Shown here piece after piece: positions 10,901-19,400 of a stretch of 60,800 bases of DNA. The position numbers were made by a program, and so were the translations under genes. Numbering within the stretch: the first letter of the stretch is position 1; each line of letters starts with the position of its first letter. The stretch comes from an uncultured Balneolaceae bacterium (GTDB lineage Bacteria; Bacteroidota; Rhodothermia; Balneolales; Balneolaceae), in NCBI GenBank assembly GCA_913057825.1, contig CAJXOW010000014.1:1-60800 (forward strand), given 5' to 3'. Below the pieces are notes generated by a model. The model was not told the DNA's origin and did not search any database. It worked only from the letters and a program-made list of their open reading frames with translations.

Positions 10901-11152
10901 CTCCCAGGTAGTCCCTGAGTTCTCGGTTTTCCAGACCCCACCGGATCCCGCTGCTACGTACCAGAGATTTTCGTCATCGGGATGGATTGCTATATCGGCA
11001 ATACGTCCGGAGGTGAATGCCGGACCGATGTTGCGAAGTTCAAAAGCGTTATAATTGGCTTTATCTACCACGGAACCGTTGTCCTGGGCCTTGAGTGGTA
11101 GAACAAGCACAAATAGAAGTACGGAAAGCAGGGAGTATAAACTTGATCGCAT
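7907..11152 (-). CDS. secreted BNR/sortilin-like beta-propeller protein
   Basis: A 1081-residue protein with a clear signal peptide (MRSSLYSLLSVLLFVLVLPL, cleavage after KAQ). Residues of about 40-750 are propeller blades carrying about ten Asp-box motifs such as SNDGGETW, STDGGKSW, STDGGENW, SNDRGNTW and TVDGGNKW. This is the BNR / VPS10-sortilin propeller style common in large exported Bacteroidota proteins. A strand-rich segment around residue 850 (DKDGNVVRKVDGPTTAGFH) resembles the FlgD-type Ig-like fold, and the last 150 residues are helical and Gln/Glu-rich, probably a coiled coil. A Tyr-Ser-Gly-Gly-Trp mini-repeat is encoded near 8480-8520. There is no type IX tail. The ligand is unknown; the family is often annotated as glycosyl hydrolase, but no catalytic site is evident. 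The ATG at 11152 starts the signal peptide directly. Confidence 0.85.
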   Translation of the reverse strand: MRSSLYSLLSVLLFVLVLPLKAQDNGSVVDKANYNAFELRNIGPAFTSGRIADIAIHPDDENLWYVAAGSGGVWKTENSGTTWEPIFDHQSSYSIGCVTIDPNNPHTVWVGTGENIGGRHVGYGDGIYRSNDGGETWESMGLENSEHISKIIVHPENSDIIWVAVQGPLWDKGGQRGLYKSTDGGKSWELVLSGNEWTGVTDLVIDPRNPDRLYAATWQRERTPFAYLGGGPGSGIHKSTDGGENWTELKHGLPTGKNMGKIGLAISPQKPDIIYATITLNRREGGVYMSKNRGSSWKKMSDAVPGGTGPHYYQELYANPHHFGTIYLMDVRAKVSHNHGKDFETLPTQAKHVDNHAMAFRDDDPNYLLMGTDGGVYESHDRADNWRFISNLPIIQYYKVAVDDEEPFYNVYGGTQDNGSHMGPSRTDHESGIRNDDWIKTLGADGHDTATEPDTSIFYAEAQQGDLYRIDRNTWDQVYIQPQVANDKEPNRFNWDTPVEVSFHKNSRIYTASQRVWRSNDRGNTWEALSDDLTLDQNRLTLPVMGKQRSWDNPWDVYAMSNYNTITSIGESPLNEDLIYVGTDDGRIQVTSNGGDSWREIPLSDIDEVPDKAFINDIKASIHDENTVYVAMDDHKNGDLAPYLIKSTDRGKSWKLISEDIPERHLVWRVVQDDVDEDLLFAATEFGIFFTVDGGNKWMELKGGAPTIAFRDITIQRDHDDLVAASFGRGFFILDNYSPLRDLNNKILAKNAHLFDTGKAYWYEEDDVEDSQGASRWTAENPPFGAVFTYYLKEGLETIKEKRQARERELNENEDVPFPGWDSLEDEKHQQHPRVYITITDKDGNVVRKVDGPTTAGFHRINWDLEYPNKNLVERDDRGGWYSGGWYSGGFMATPGTYHAHLSKMKDGSITVLSDTISFEVVPLQENTLERASNQTIAEFRRTMEKFQQNLSQTSNTLQEQIEQVEAMQKALTRADEEAPRLAQRLHNTRTTLLEIDKEMNGSKAKGEVGQLTPPTPRDRMYVGYRALGTTYGPTPMHVKTIEYGREQLDEIQTRLDNVVNNVMPELEEALQATGAPPVEE

Positions 11153-11280
11153 AAGTTGGGTGTTGGGTGAATTATTTTGCAGCGTCGTGACAGTCTGTTG
11201 TAAAAGATTTCAATTAATTGTTGAAGATAAAACCCGACATTAAAGCGCTATAACAATTCACAAAAATTTAGTTGTGAGCA

Positions 11281-11393
11281 CCGAGCGAAGCGATCCCCAC
11301 GAAGTGCTCAGAGTGGAACGTTACCCGCTTTGGCGCTCCGAGCAAAGCGATTCCCACGAAGTGCTCAGAGCGAAGCGTTACTCGCGTTAGCGA
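11281..11393. repeat. two-copy 57-bp imperfect tandem repeat
   Basis: Units at 11281-11337 and 11338-11393 share CCGAGCRAAGCGATYCCCAC and GAAGTGCTCAGAG. It lies in the 551-base divergent gap between the BNR protein and the sensor kinase. The rest of that gap (11153-11280 and 11394-11703) is AT-rich, probably holds both promoters, and shows no other structure I can support. Reading frames across the repeat are by-products. Confidence 0.75.
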
Positions 11394-11703
11394 AATTCGG
11401 GCTATTGCTTTCTTCATGAAAGTATAATAAATGACAATAACCATTATTGGATAATCAATCAAAGATAAATGATGATTTTAACGGGTTAAACAGAAGTTCC
11501 ATTGAAGGGAGTGATTTGTAATGCCGTAAATATTAAATAAATTAGCTGTGTAGGGGCTATCGTAAATATTTGAAAGAACGCCATGCTCTAACAGGGAGTA
11601 TTATAAGTAAATAGAATATCTTGAAGACCGACATACGACCCGTATTCGGATCTGCAATGAGTCTCTAAATATAACCTAACCCTATACAAGGTTTATCGGA
11701 TCA

Positions 11704-14700
11704 ATGAAGGGGTATACCAGTACGCTTTGTAAAATATTATCAGGCATTGCCCTGTTCATGGGTATATGGCCTCCGCTGAGAGCAGCAGCCCAGGACTATG
11801 ATCCAGCGATTACTATGAATCACTCCAATTTTACAGTGGAAACGGCTTTTACCAGTGAAGACGGGTTGCCTGCCAATGGCGTGAATGAAATCCTTCAGGA
11901 TAAAAAAGGATATATATGGGCCGCTACGTATAATGGGTTGGTTCGATACGACGGGGATCAATTCAAGGTATTTAACAGTTCCAATGTTCCTGAACTGAAA
12001 TCCAACCGGTTTTTGAGTGTCATGGAGTCTGGAGACGGGACGATTTGGGCAGGATTGGAAAACAGCGTGTTACTTCATCTTGGAAGGGACACGGTGGTAA
12101 CTTATGATCTCAAGCGGGACCAGGAACCTGTTTATATCAGCAGCATGATTGAAGGAGGGAATGACAATATATGGATAGCGAGCTCCAATGGTCTGTATGT
12201 ACATGAGGATGATTCCGTACGTAAAATAAGGCAGCTTCCTTCCGAACAGATTTACGATATTGAGATTTCTAATGGTGATATTTATGTACTCTATATGGAG
12301 GATTTGTTTCGGGTGGATAACCAGGGAGATATCAAAGAACATATCCTGAAGACCTTGCCCAGCCGAAATATTCGAGCACCGAACCAAACAATTACCTATC
12401 TCAATGATGAAGTGTCCGCTTTCACAAGTCTCATTATGAAAAAGGATGGGTACTGGCTGCTGACCCATTCCGCATTGCTGCATATCAAGGATAACGAATA
12501 TGAGGTATTGCTCGATGAAGTAGATTTCGAACCCCAGATAATGCGGGGATTGGTGAAGAGACCCGGAACAGAAAACTATTTTGTTTACGGGGCCGAAGGA
12601 TTATTCCTGGTGGATGGGCTGGGAACCAACAAGATTAAGATTACCAAGTATTCGGAGTTATCCGTTATCGATATGTTGATCGATCATGAGGGCTCTTTAT
12701 GGTATTCTACAAGGGCACACGGCCTTCGCCAACTTATATGGACACCGGTTTATCAGGGGGCTAAGTATAGTGAAGTTCAGGATATTCCCTTAACGGCTTT
12801 ATATAAGAAAAAGAATGGGCCTTTTTGGGTCGGCACCAATTGCGAGGGTCTCTACCGCTTTGAGAAGGGAGAAGGTCAGAAGATCGGGGTGGAGAGCGGT
12901 TGGGATAATCTGTGTGTATGGTCCCTGCTGCACACTGACAGCGACACATTGTATGTCGGGGAATGGGGCGGTGCAGGAATGCAAAAGCATTTTGACGGCA
13001 GTAATAACTTTGAAGATTTTTTGCCGGACAGGCTGGATAGTGTTAATGTGGTGTTTTCCATATACCAGGATGATAACGGCGATCTGTGGATTGGTTCATA
13101 TCAGCAGGGATTGTTTAAGTATAATGGCAATGAGGCTGTCCCGGTTTTTAGTGAGACGGGAGAGCGTGTACCGGCCGTTCGAACTATATATCAGGATAAA
13201 AAAGGGAAAATATGGGTGGCGACCGATGGAGGCATTGGATATGTGGACCAGGGAAGGGTGGTGTTGCCGGAAAAGTACCATCGGTTGAGCACAAGGAATT
13301 TTAGATCTATCCAAAACGATTACCGCGGGCGTTTTTGGTTTGGCAGTTACGGGGGCGGGATTATGGTTCGCAAAAAGGATGGAAGTGTTCAAGAAATTAC
13401 TGCTGAACATGGACTGTTGGATGAAACCGTTTCACAGTTGATATTCGATCAGGATGGGGATCTCTGGCTCGCCGGTAATAAAGGGATTTCTTTTATAGAA
13501 AGTGAACAATATAACGCTTTCCTTAATGGAGACATTGAAGAAATGAGAGTGGCACAAATCGGTACCAGAAAAGGCCTTCCTGTTCGGGAGACTTCCGGTG
13601 GATTTCAACCGTCGGCTCAGCTGGATGAACAGGGACGTTTGTATATTCCGTTAGTACAGGGCATTGCAGTGGTACATACAAACCGAATGGAGATTAATCG
13701 CAAGCCCCCTAATGTGATTATTGACGGAATTACCGTGGATGGGAAAAATTACGAGTCCATCGCTCTCGATGCGATTTCATACAACTCCCGTCGCTTTGAA
13801 TTTGATTTTGCAGCTTTGAGTTTTATTAATCCGGAGGCCGTCCGTTATCGATACAAGCTCAAGGGTTTTGAGCAACAATGGAATACAGCTGCAGAGCAAC
13901 CGCAGGCAGTCTATACTTCATTACAACCGGGAAACTACACTCTGCTAGTTAAAGCATCCAATAATGACGGATTTTGGAGTCCTGAGCCTGCACGACTATC
14001 CTTTACAGTCACGCCTCCATTTTGGGAGGAATCCTGGTTCCATGTAGTATTTATCATAGCGATTGGCGGAATCATATATGGATTATACCAGTGGAGGGTT
14101 TATAGCATTAAACGATATAGTCGTCGCCTTGAAGAGGAAGTCGAAGAACGAACTCAGGAGCTGGAAGAAACCAACAGGGCACTCAAGAAGCATATCGATG
14201 ACAAGAATAAACTCTTCTCGATTTTGGCTCATGATCTGCGCAACCCATTTGCCTCGATTATTGGGTATATGCAAATGCTCAAGCAAAAATTCAGCGAATC
14301 GGGTAATGAAAGTGATCTGGAAATGACCAGTGAGCTTTTACAGGTTGCTCGGAATACTCACGATTTGTTGGAAAATTTGCTGCAGTGGGCAAATGCCCGG
14401 AGTGGCGGACTGGAACCGGAAAAAGAATCCGTGGACCTTAATCTCCTCGTCTCTCAAGCTTTGGACGCTATTTCTTCCCAGTCCCGATTTAAGAATATTT
14501 CCATTGATAATTCAATAACGCCCGGTAAGTTTACGGTCAAATGCGATCCGAATATGATTACTGCCGTCGTACGAAATCTCTTGTCAAATGCTATAAAATT
14601 TTCAGAACAAGGGACACAAGTCGAAATTTTTGCAGCTGAAAAAGATGAAGACCTGATTGTCTCGGTAAAGGATTATGGGTCTGGAATCGATGAAGATAAC

Positions 14701-14895
14701 CTGGAAACGATCATTTCTATGAACAATTCAGATCAGAAAACGGGTACTCGGGGCGAAAAAGGTATTGGCATGGGTCTGATGCTGTGCAAGGAATTTGTGA
14801 AGAAACATGGCGGAGAAATATGGGTTGAGAGCCCGGCTGACGAGGGAAGCACTTTTTCATTTTCACTGCCTTTAAATAAAAACGGTGAAAAGTAA
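11704..14895 (+). CDS. two-component propeller sensor histidine kinase, no receiver domain
   Basis: A 1063-residue membrane sensor. A signal peptide (residues 1-30) leads into a periplasmic double propeller of Reg_prop blades (about 40-670), with units such as GYIWAATYNGLVRYDG, GDLWIGSYQQGLFKYNG and GKIWVATDGGIGYVDQG. A Y_Y_Y domain follows (about 690-770, ending LVKASNNDGFWS), then one membrane helix (about 780-800) and a coiled coil. The cytoplasmic kinase has an H-box SILAHDLRNP with His843, an N-box NLLSNAIKFS, and G boxes KDYGSGID and KGIGMGLML. Homologues in Bacteroides are hybrid systems with receiver and AraC output domains; this one ends after the ATPase domain, so a separate response regulator must exist outside the window. 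Polysaccharide sensing is usual for the architecture and fits the glycosidase gene downstream, but is inferred. Confidence 0.92.
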   Translation: MKGYTSTLCKILSGIALFMGIWPPLRAAAQDYDPAITMNHSNFTVETAFTSEDGLPANGVNEILQDKKGYIWAATYNGLVRYDGDQFKVFNSSNVPELKSNRFLSVMESGDGTIWAGLENSVLLHLGRDTVVTYDLKRDQEPVYISSMIEGGNDNIWIASSNGLYVHEDDSVRKIRQLPSEQIYDIEISNGDIYVLYMEDLFRVDNQGDIKEHILKTLPSRNIRAPNQTITYLNDEVSAFTSLIMKKDGYWLLTHSALLHIKDNEYEVLLDEVDFEPQIMRGLVKRPGTENYFVYGAEGLFLVDGLGTNKIKITKYSELSVIDMLIDHEGSLWYSTRAHGLRQLIWTPVYQGAKYSEVQDIPLTALYKKKNGPFWVGTNCEGLYRFEKGEGQKIGVESGWDNLCVWSLLHTDSDTLYVGEWGGAGMQKHFDGSNNFEDFLPDRLDSVNVVFSIYQDDNGDLWIGSYQQGLFKYNGNEAVPVFSETGERVPAVRTIYQDKKGKIWVATDGGIGYVDQGRVVLPEKYHRLSTRNFRSIQNDYRGRFWFGSYGGGIMVRKKDGSVQEITAEHGLLDETVSQLIFDQDGDLWLAGNKGISFIESEQYNAFLNGDIEEMRVAQIGTRKGLPVRETSGGFQPSAQLDEQGRLYIPLVQGIAVVHTNRMEINRKPPNVIIDGITVDGKNYESIALDAISYNSRRFEFDFAALSFINPEAVRYRYKLKGFEQQWNTAAEQPQAVYTSLQPGNYTLLVKASNNDGFWSPEPARLSFTVTPPFWEESWFHVVFIIAIGGIIYGLYQWRVYSIKRYSRRLEEEVEERTQELEETNRALKKHIDDKNKLFSILAHDLRNPFASIIGYMQMLKQKFSESGNESDLEMTSELLQVARNTHDLLENLLQWANARSGGLEPEKESVDLNLLVSQALDAISSQSRFKNISIDNSITPGKFTVKCDPNMITAVVRNLLSNAIKFSEQGTQVEIFAAEKDEDLIVSVKDYGSGIDEDNLETIISMNNSDQKTGTRGEKGIGMGLMLCKEFVKKHGGEIWVESPADEGSTFSFSLPLNKNGEK

Positions 14896-14905
14896 AGCAC
14901 CATAA

Positions 14906-14966
14906 CTCCAGGAGGTTGTCGGACTTTCCGGTTCGCAACGAAAAAAAGTCCGTCTATCTCTTGGAG
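14906..14966 (+). terminator. hairpin with TCGGACTTT core, likely terminator
   Basis: Outer arms CTCCAGGAG (14906-14914) and CTCTTGGAG (14958-14966) enclose inner arms CGGACTTT and AAAGTCCG. It sits ten bases after the sensor kinase stop and is followed by GGAGTTTTAATT. The inner core recurs at 48009-48043 and, on the other strand, near 20737-20764. Confidence 0.55.
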
Positions 14967-15145
14967 GGAGTTTTAATTAATAGGGCTCTTTGAGCTGCCG
15001 GACGCTGCGTTTTCAATGACCGCTTATAATTGGGAAGGTTCCATGCAAGCGTGCGGCATGATTTTTTAAATATGTTCCAATTTCAGTTCTGTTGGAATCT
15101 TCTATATTTAGGAAAGGCCATTTACAAGAAAACAAACTTTTAGCT

Positions 15146-16324
15146 ATGAAATCATATCTATCGACCGCGACCAGAGGACTGATAGTGTTGGTCCTTGCAG
15201 GAATATGGATGCCGGAAGCTTCCCTTAAGGCGCAGCTTGACACGTTAACCATCGATGGTCGATGGAGCAAGGAGAAAGCTCATGAATGGTATGACCGGCA
15301 CGATTGGCTGGCCGGGACCAACTTTGTTCCGAGCACGGCGGTGAACCCGATCGAGATGTGGCAGGAGAGTACCTTCGATCCGGAAACGATCGACCGCGAG
15401 CTGGGTTATGCCGAGGACCTGGGATTTAACGTCATGCGCGTGTTCCTGCACTACCTGGTCTGGGTCCGAAGCCCCGAAGCGATGAAGAAGCGTATGGATC
15501 GGTACCTGGAGATTGCCGACCGCCACGGCATCAAAACGATGTTTGTGATGTTCGACGACGTGTGGGGCAAGGATCCCAACCTGGGTCCGCAGCCCGATCC
15601 GGTGCCGGGCCTGCACAATTCGGGCTGGGTGCAGAATCCGGGGCACGATCAGCGGCTCGACAAGGCGCTGTACCCGGTGTTTGAAGCCTACTACAAAGAT
15701 ATCATGAACCGGTTTAAAAACGACGACCGGGTCTTGTTGTGGGATCTGTATAACGAACCGGGCAACGGGAAGCATCCCCCGAAAAGCTCGCTGCCGCTGC
15801 TGAAAAAAGTGTTTACCTGGGCGCGGGAGGTGAATCCCTCGCAGCCCCTGGCCGCTGCCGTGTGGATCTGGGATGATCGGTTTGATGAATTGAATCAATT
15901 TCAGATGGCCAACTCGGACGTAATCACGTTTAACACCTATGATCCCCTGCCGCAGGCCAAAGAGGAAGCCGGCCAACTGATGAAGCTCGGACGACCCATG
16001 ATCTGTACCGAATATCTGGCTCGTACCCGGGACAACAAGTTTCAGACTCATATGCCCTGGTTCAAGAAAAATGATATCGGCGCCATTAACTGGGGACTCG
16101 TGAGCGGAAAGACCAATACCATCTATTCCTGGCAATGGCCGCGAGAGGCGTCAAACGATTACTGGCGCAAATGGCACGAGCAAGTCCGTGCCAATTATCC
16201 CTACGAGAATGGGCAGGTCCCCGAACCCGATACCTGGTTTCACGACATCCTCCGCAAAGACGGCACGCCGTACGATTCGAGCGAGGTAGAGCTGATTAAG
16301 AAGTTGACAGGAGCGAAGAAGTGA
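15146..16324 (+). CDS. GH5-like (clan GH-A) glycoside hydrolase, exported
   Basis: The frame is open from a TTG at 15092, but the ATG at 15146 is preferred because it starts a standard signal peptide (MKSYLSTATRGLIVLVLAGI, cleavage near LKAQ). The mature part is a TIM-barrel cellulase-fold enzyme: RVFLHYLVW, then WDLYNEPGN with the acid/base Glu, then MICTEYLAR with the nucleophile Glu, as in clan GH-A. It resembles proteins labelled cellulase-family glycosylhydrolase or 1,4-beta-xylanase; the substrate is not determined. From about 15300 the coding sequence is visibly more GC-rich than its neighbours, with many GCG, CTG and CCG codons, which may reflect transfer or expression-biased codon use. 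It follows the propeller sensor kinase on the same strand, separated by a hairpin. There is no sorting tail, so a periplasmic or standard-secreted location is likely. Confidence 0.85.
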   Translation: MKSYLSTATRGLIVLVLAGIWMPEASLKAQLDTLTIDGRWSKEKAHEWYDRHDWLAGTNFVPSTAVNPIEMWQESTFDPETIDRELGYAEDLGFNVMRVFLHYLVWVRSPEAMKKRMDRYLEIADRHGIKTMFVMFDDVWGKDPNLGPQPDPVPGLHNSGWVQNPGHDQRLDKALYPVFEAYYKDIMNRFKNDDRVLLWDLYNEPGNGKHPPKSSLPLLKKVFTWAREVNPSQPLAAAVWIWDDRFDELNQFQMANSDVITFNTYDPLPQAKEEAGQLMKLGRPMICTEYLARTRDNKFQTHMPWFKKNDIGAINWGLVSGKTNTIYSWQWPREASNDYWRKWHEQVRANYPYENGQVPEPDTWFHDILRKDGTPYDSSEVELIKKLTGAKK

Positions 16325-16333
16325 GTAGTAAAG

Positions 16334-16476
16334 GGCTCCATGCTCTAAGCTCCAGGCTCCACGGGAATACGAGCCTGGAAATGGTGCGTTTGCCGGTACG
16401 TATTCTGAAGGAATATAATCTTTACCCTACAGCTTAATAACTATCACCAGCTCGTATTCCCGTGGAGCATGGAGCC
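16334..16476. repeat. long inverted repeat, type B (GGCTCCATGCTC)
   Basis: Left arm: GGCTCCATGCTC at 16334, an 11-base insertion, then CTCCACGGGAATACGAGC to 16374. The right arm at 16450-16476 is its complement without the insertion. About 75 bases separate the arms. The element lies between convergent genes. The same arm sequence bounds another element at 58515-58715, and a 16-base piece, CGTGGAGCATGGAGCC, occurs at 20826-20841. A repeated terminator-like or MITE-like element is likely. Confidence 0.8.
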
Positions 16477-16498
16477 TTTATATCAACTAAAACCGGAT

Positions 16499-19400
16499 TT
16501 ACTTGACCAATAGCATTTTCTTACTCGCACTGAAATCCTCCGCTTGAAGCCGGTAAATGTAGATTCCGCTGGAGAGGTTCTCGCCGTCGAAGGTTACCCG
16601 GTGTTGACCTGCTTTTTTCTTGCCGTTTACCAGGGTGGTTACTTTCCGTCCGAGGAGAGTGTAGACACTTAATGTAACCCGTGCGGGTTTTGGCAGTTCA
16701 TATCGTATGGTGGTTATCGGGTTGAATGGGTTGGGATAGTTGGCATGTAAATGGTATTCGGAGGGTAACTCGGGATCCGATTGATCGGGGATTTCCACGA
16801 ACGTTTTGTCGGCATAATTCAAGATCCGAATTCGATCAATCCATCCGTCGAAGTACGGTTGTCCCTCCAATCCGGCATGACCAATGCGAAACGGACCGTC
16901 GGTTTGGTTGACGGGCGAAGAAAATGCGGCGCTGGCTTGCTTGATAATCTGTTGCTGGCCGGTTAGCAGCGTGAAGTGTACACTGTCTTGCTCACGCACA
17001 AGCTGCGCATGGTACCAGGTAGAATCATTCAAAGCCAGTTCCCTGAAGGGGGAACTGAGTATTTCGCTGGAAAACTTGTCCTGGTAGCTGCCTGCTTCCC
17101 GGGGATGATAAGCACCGCCGATCCAGCTTCCGTTTCCTAATCCCATGATAGTAAAGGTAGGTTCCCACCAGATATCGCCAACCGACTGTTTGTTGAGGAG
17201 TCGGACTTCCCGATTGCTGGTATCCGACATGCTGAACCAGACGTCTATGGTGTATATTTCGGGTGATAGCCAACGAGAATTGAATTCCAGGTAGGTGGAG
17301 TCAGCCGAACGAAATCGCAGGGATCTATCTCCCCGGAGCGCATAATCGGATAATGATGGCTGATTGGTTTTGCTTTCCCAGTTTGCCTGATGTCTGAAGA
17401 GGGACTGATCTTTTAACGGTGCACTGGCATCTTCAAAGGTCAAGTCCAATATGGCCGTGTTTTCCTCGCCGTAGTATGCATGGTAAAAATTATCCCCGGA
17501 CGTATCATTCGGGCTGATTGTTACGGTGCCATAATTATTCTGCGTCTTTACATAATAATCTACAACCGTGCCGGCTTCAAAGTCGGGCAGCGAAGCCGCA
17601 TAGATACTGTCTGATGACCGCATTTGACGAGTTTCCCACGGTGCGGCGGACCCGGTACGGTAGTGCAGGGTGGGGGCTTGTCCCCCGTTCGATACACGTG
17701 CCTGTACATCAAAGGGGCCTTCGCCACTGTGGACTGCTCCAAGCTCGGTGACATTATTGATGACCGGTGGATCCAAGGTGACAGCGTAGTTGTATAACGT
17801 TATATCGTCGATGTGTCCGCTGAAGTAGGGATCCCATTTCGTTCCGGCATGGGCCACGCTGAACACACCATTAGTTTTTAGCGGCGGACCGTCTACGTTG
17901 GCCGTCCCATGGGCATCAATAATACGGTTTTGTGCGTCACGCAACTGAATATAGGTGCTGTCTCCGGTGTGGTATTCGTAGATAACCCGGTACCAGCGAC
18001 CTGCTCGAACGGTCGTGTCAGTCGTAGGTTTTTCACACTCGAGGCAGTTGGAGAAGCTGTAAAAGCCGGAAACCTGTTTGCTTTTGTTAATTCGGACATC
18101 AAAATTGGATATCCACCAGAAGGAGGTACTTGAAAGACCGCCCTGACGGGAAACCAAACGTTCGTTTTTCCCGAGTAAATCATCGGAGGGCTTGAACCAG
18201 AACGATAGCGTGAAATCATGAGCACTCAGGAAGGGCGAGTCGAGGGCCAGGTAGGCGGAATCCTGCCGGCCGAAATACATTGAGTGTTTGCCCTGAATCG
18301 CATCCGTGGACTTTTCCGGCAAGGCCGAAGTACTGCGGCCTATAAGTTGGACGTTGCGGTGAAAATCAGCGTAGGGCGATTGATCCAGCGGGATCGGCAA
18401 GCTGGTGTCGGATCGAAACGTTTCGAAATCGATATCCAGTAATTGATCATATTTTTCAACGATACCCAGCTCATAGTTTGGTGCGGCGTCATAAGAGCCG
18501 GCTCCCTCCGGCTTTCGCGTTATGAAGTTTTGATCACCGGAATAGACTTCCACGTAGTAGGGGATAATAGTTCGGGAGGTCCGGGGGGATATGGTTGCGG
18601 TGTACTGTCCCTGCAGGTTACCCTGCTGCATGGTTTCGGCATGCCATCCCTGTTTGTCGAGATAGTGAAGCCGGACCGTCGGTTCATTTCTTCCCGTATG
18701 AAAGATATAGGTATCAATTGGGTAAGGTTCATCCGAGATAAACTGGTTGACGTAGCGGGTAACAGATTGAATCAAGAATGGCCCGTCCAATGCCGGATAA
18801 TTCCAGATCTGAACCTGGTCGACTAACCCTTTAAAGCCGAGTTCGGACTGGTAGCGTCCTTGTCCGATATAAAGAGGGCCATCCTGGTTGTAGGGGCTGA
18901 CATAAAGCGGTTCGATGGTGTGGCCGATCCGTCCGTCAAGGTCAAAAAGCTGAAGGGATACGGCGTCGCTGGAGACCATGTACACCGCCCGGTACCAGGT
19001 ATTGGGTTGAAGCGTCGTATCCACTGAAATGGAGTGACTGAACGTGGATCGGGCTGTCAGCTTATGGTTCTGAAAAAGCAGAGCATAGTTTACTTTGGAA
19101 GAGTCACCGGCAACTTCTTTGGCCAGTAATCGCGCGCCGTCTTCAGGAAGTTCGGAGGTCGTCTTGAACCAAAGCGATATGGTATAGGTTTCATCGTTTA
19201 GGAGAAAAGAATCCAGCAAAAGGTCGTTTTGTCCATCCAATTCATAAGCATATGAACCGTCCATGGCATCGTCCGAATATATGGCGTTCCCCGGTCCCCC
19301 GAAGACTTGCAGGACATCATGATAAATCGTACTGTCAATCGGAGCGCCGGATCCCTGTTCAAAACTCAGTTTCAGGAGTTTGCTCTGCGGTGCTTCGACG

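Noticed and set aside
11268..11462. Minus-strand frame with internal repeats
   Set aside because: It is the translation of the 57-bp tandem repeat and not a gene.
15245..16135. Long minus-strand frame (296 codons)
   Set aside because: It lies opposite the GC-rich glycoside hydrolase gene, whose GC-ended codons keep the reverse frame open. The plus frame has catalytic motifs and a signal peptide.
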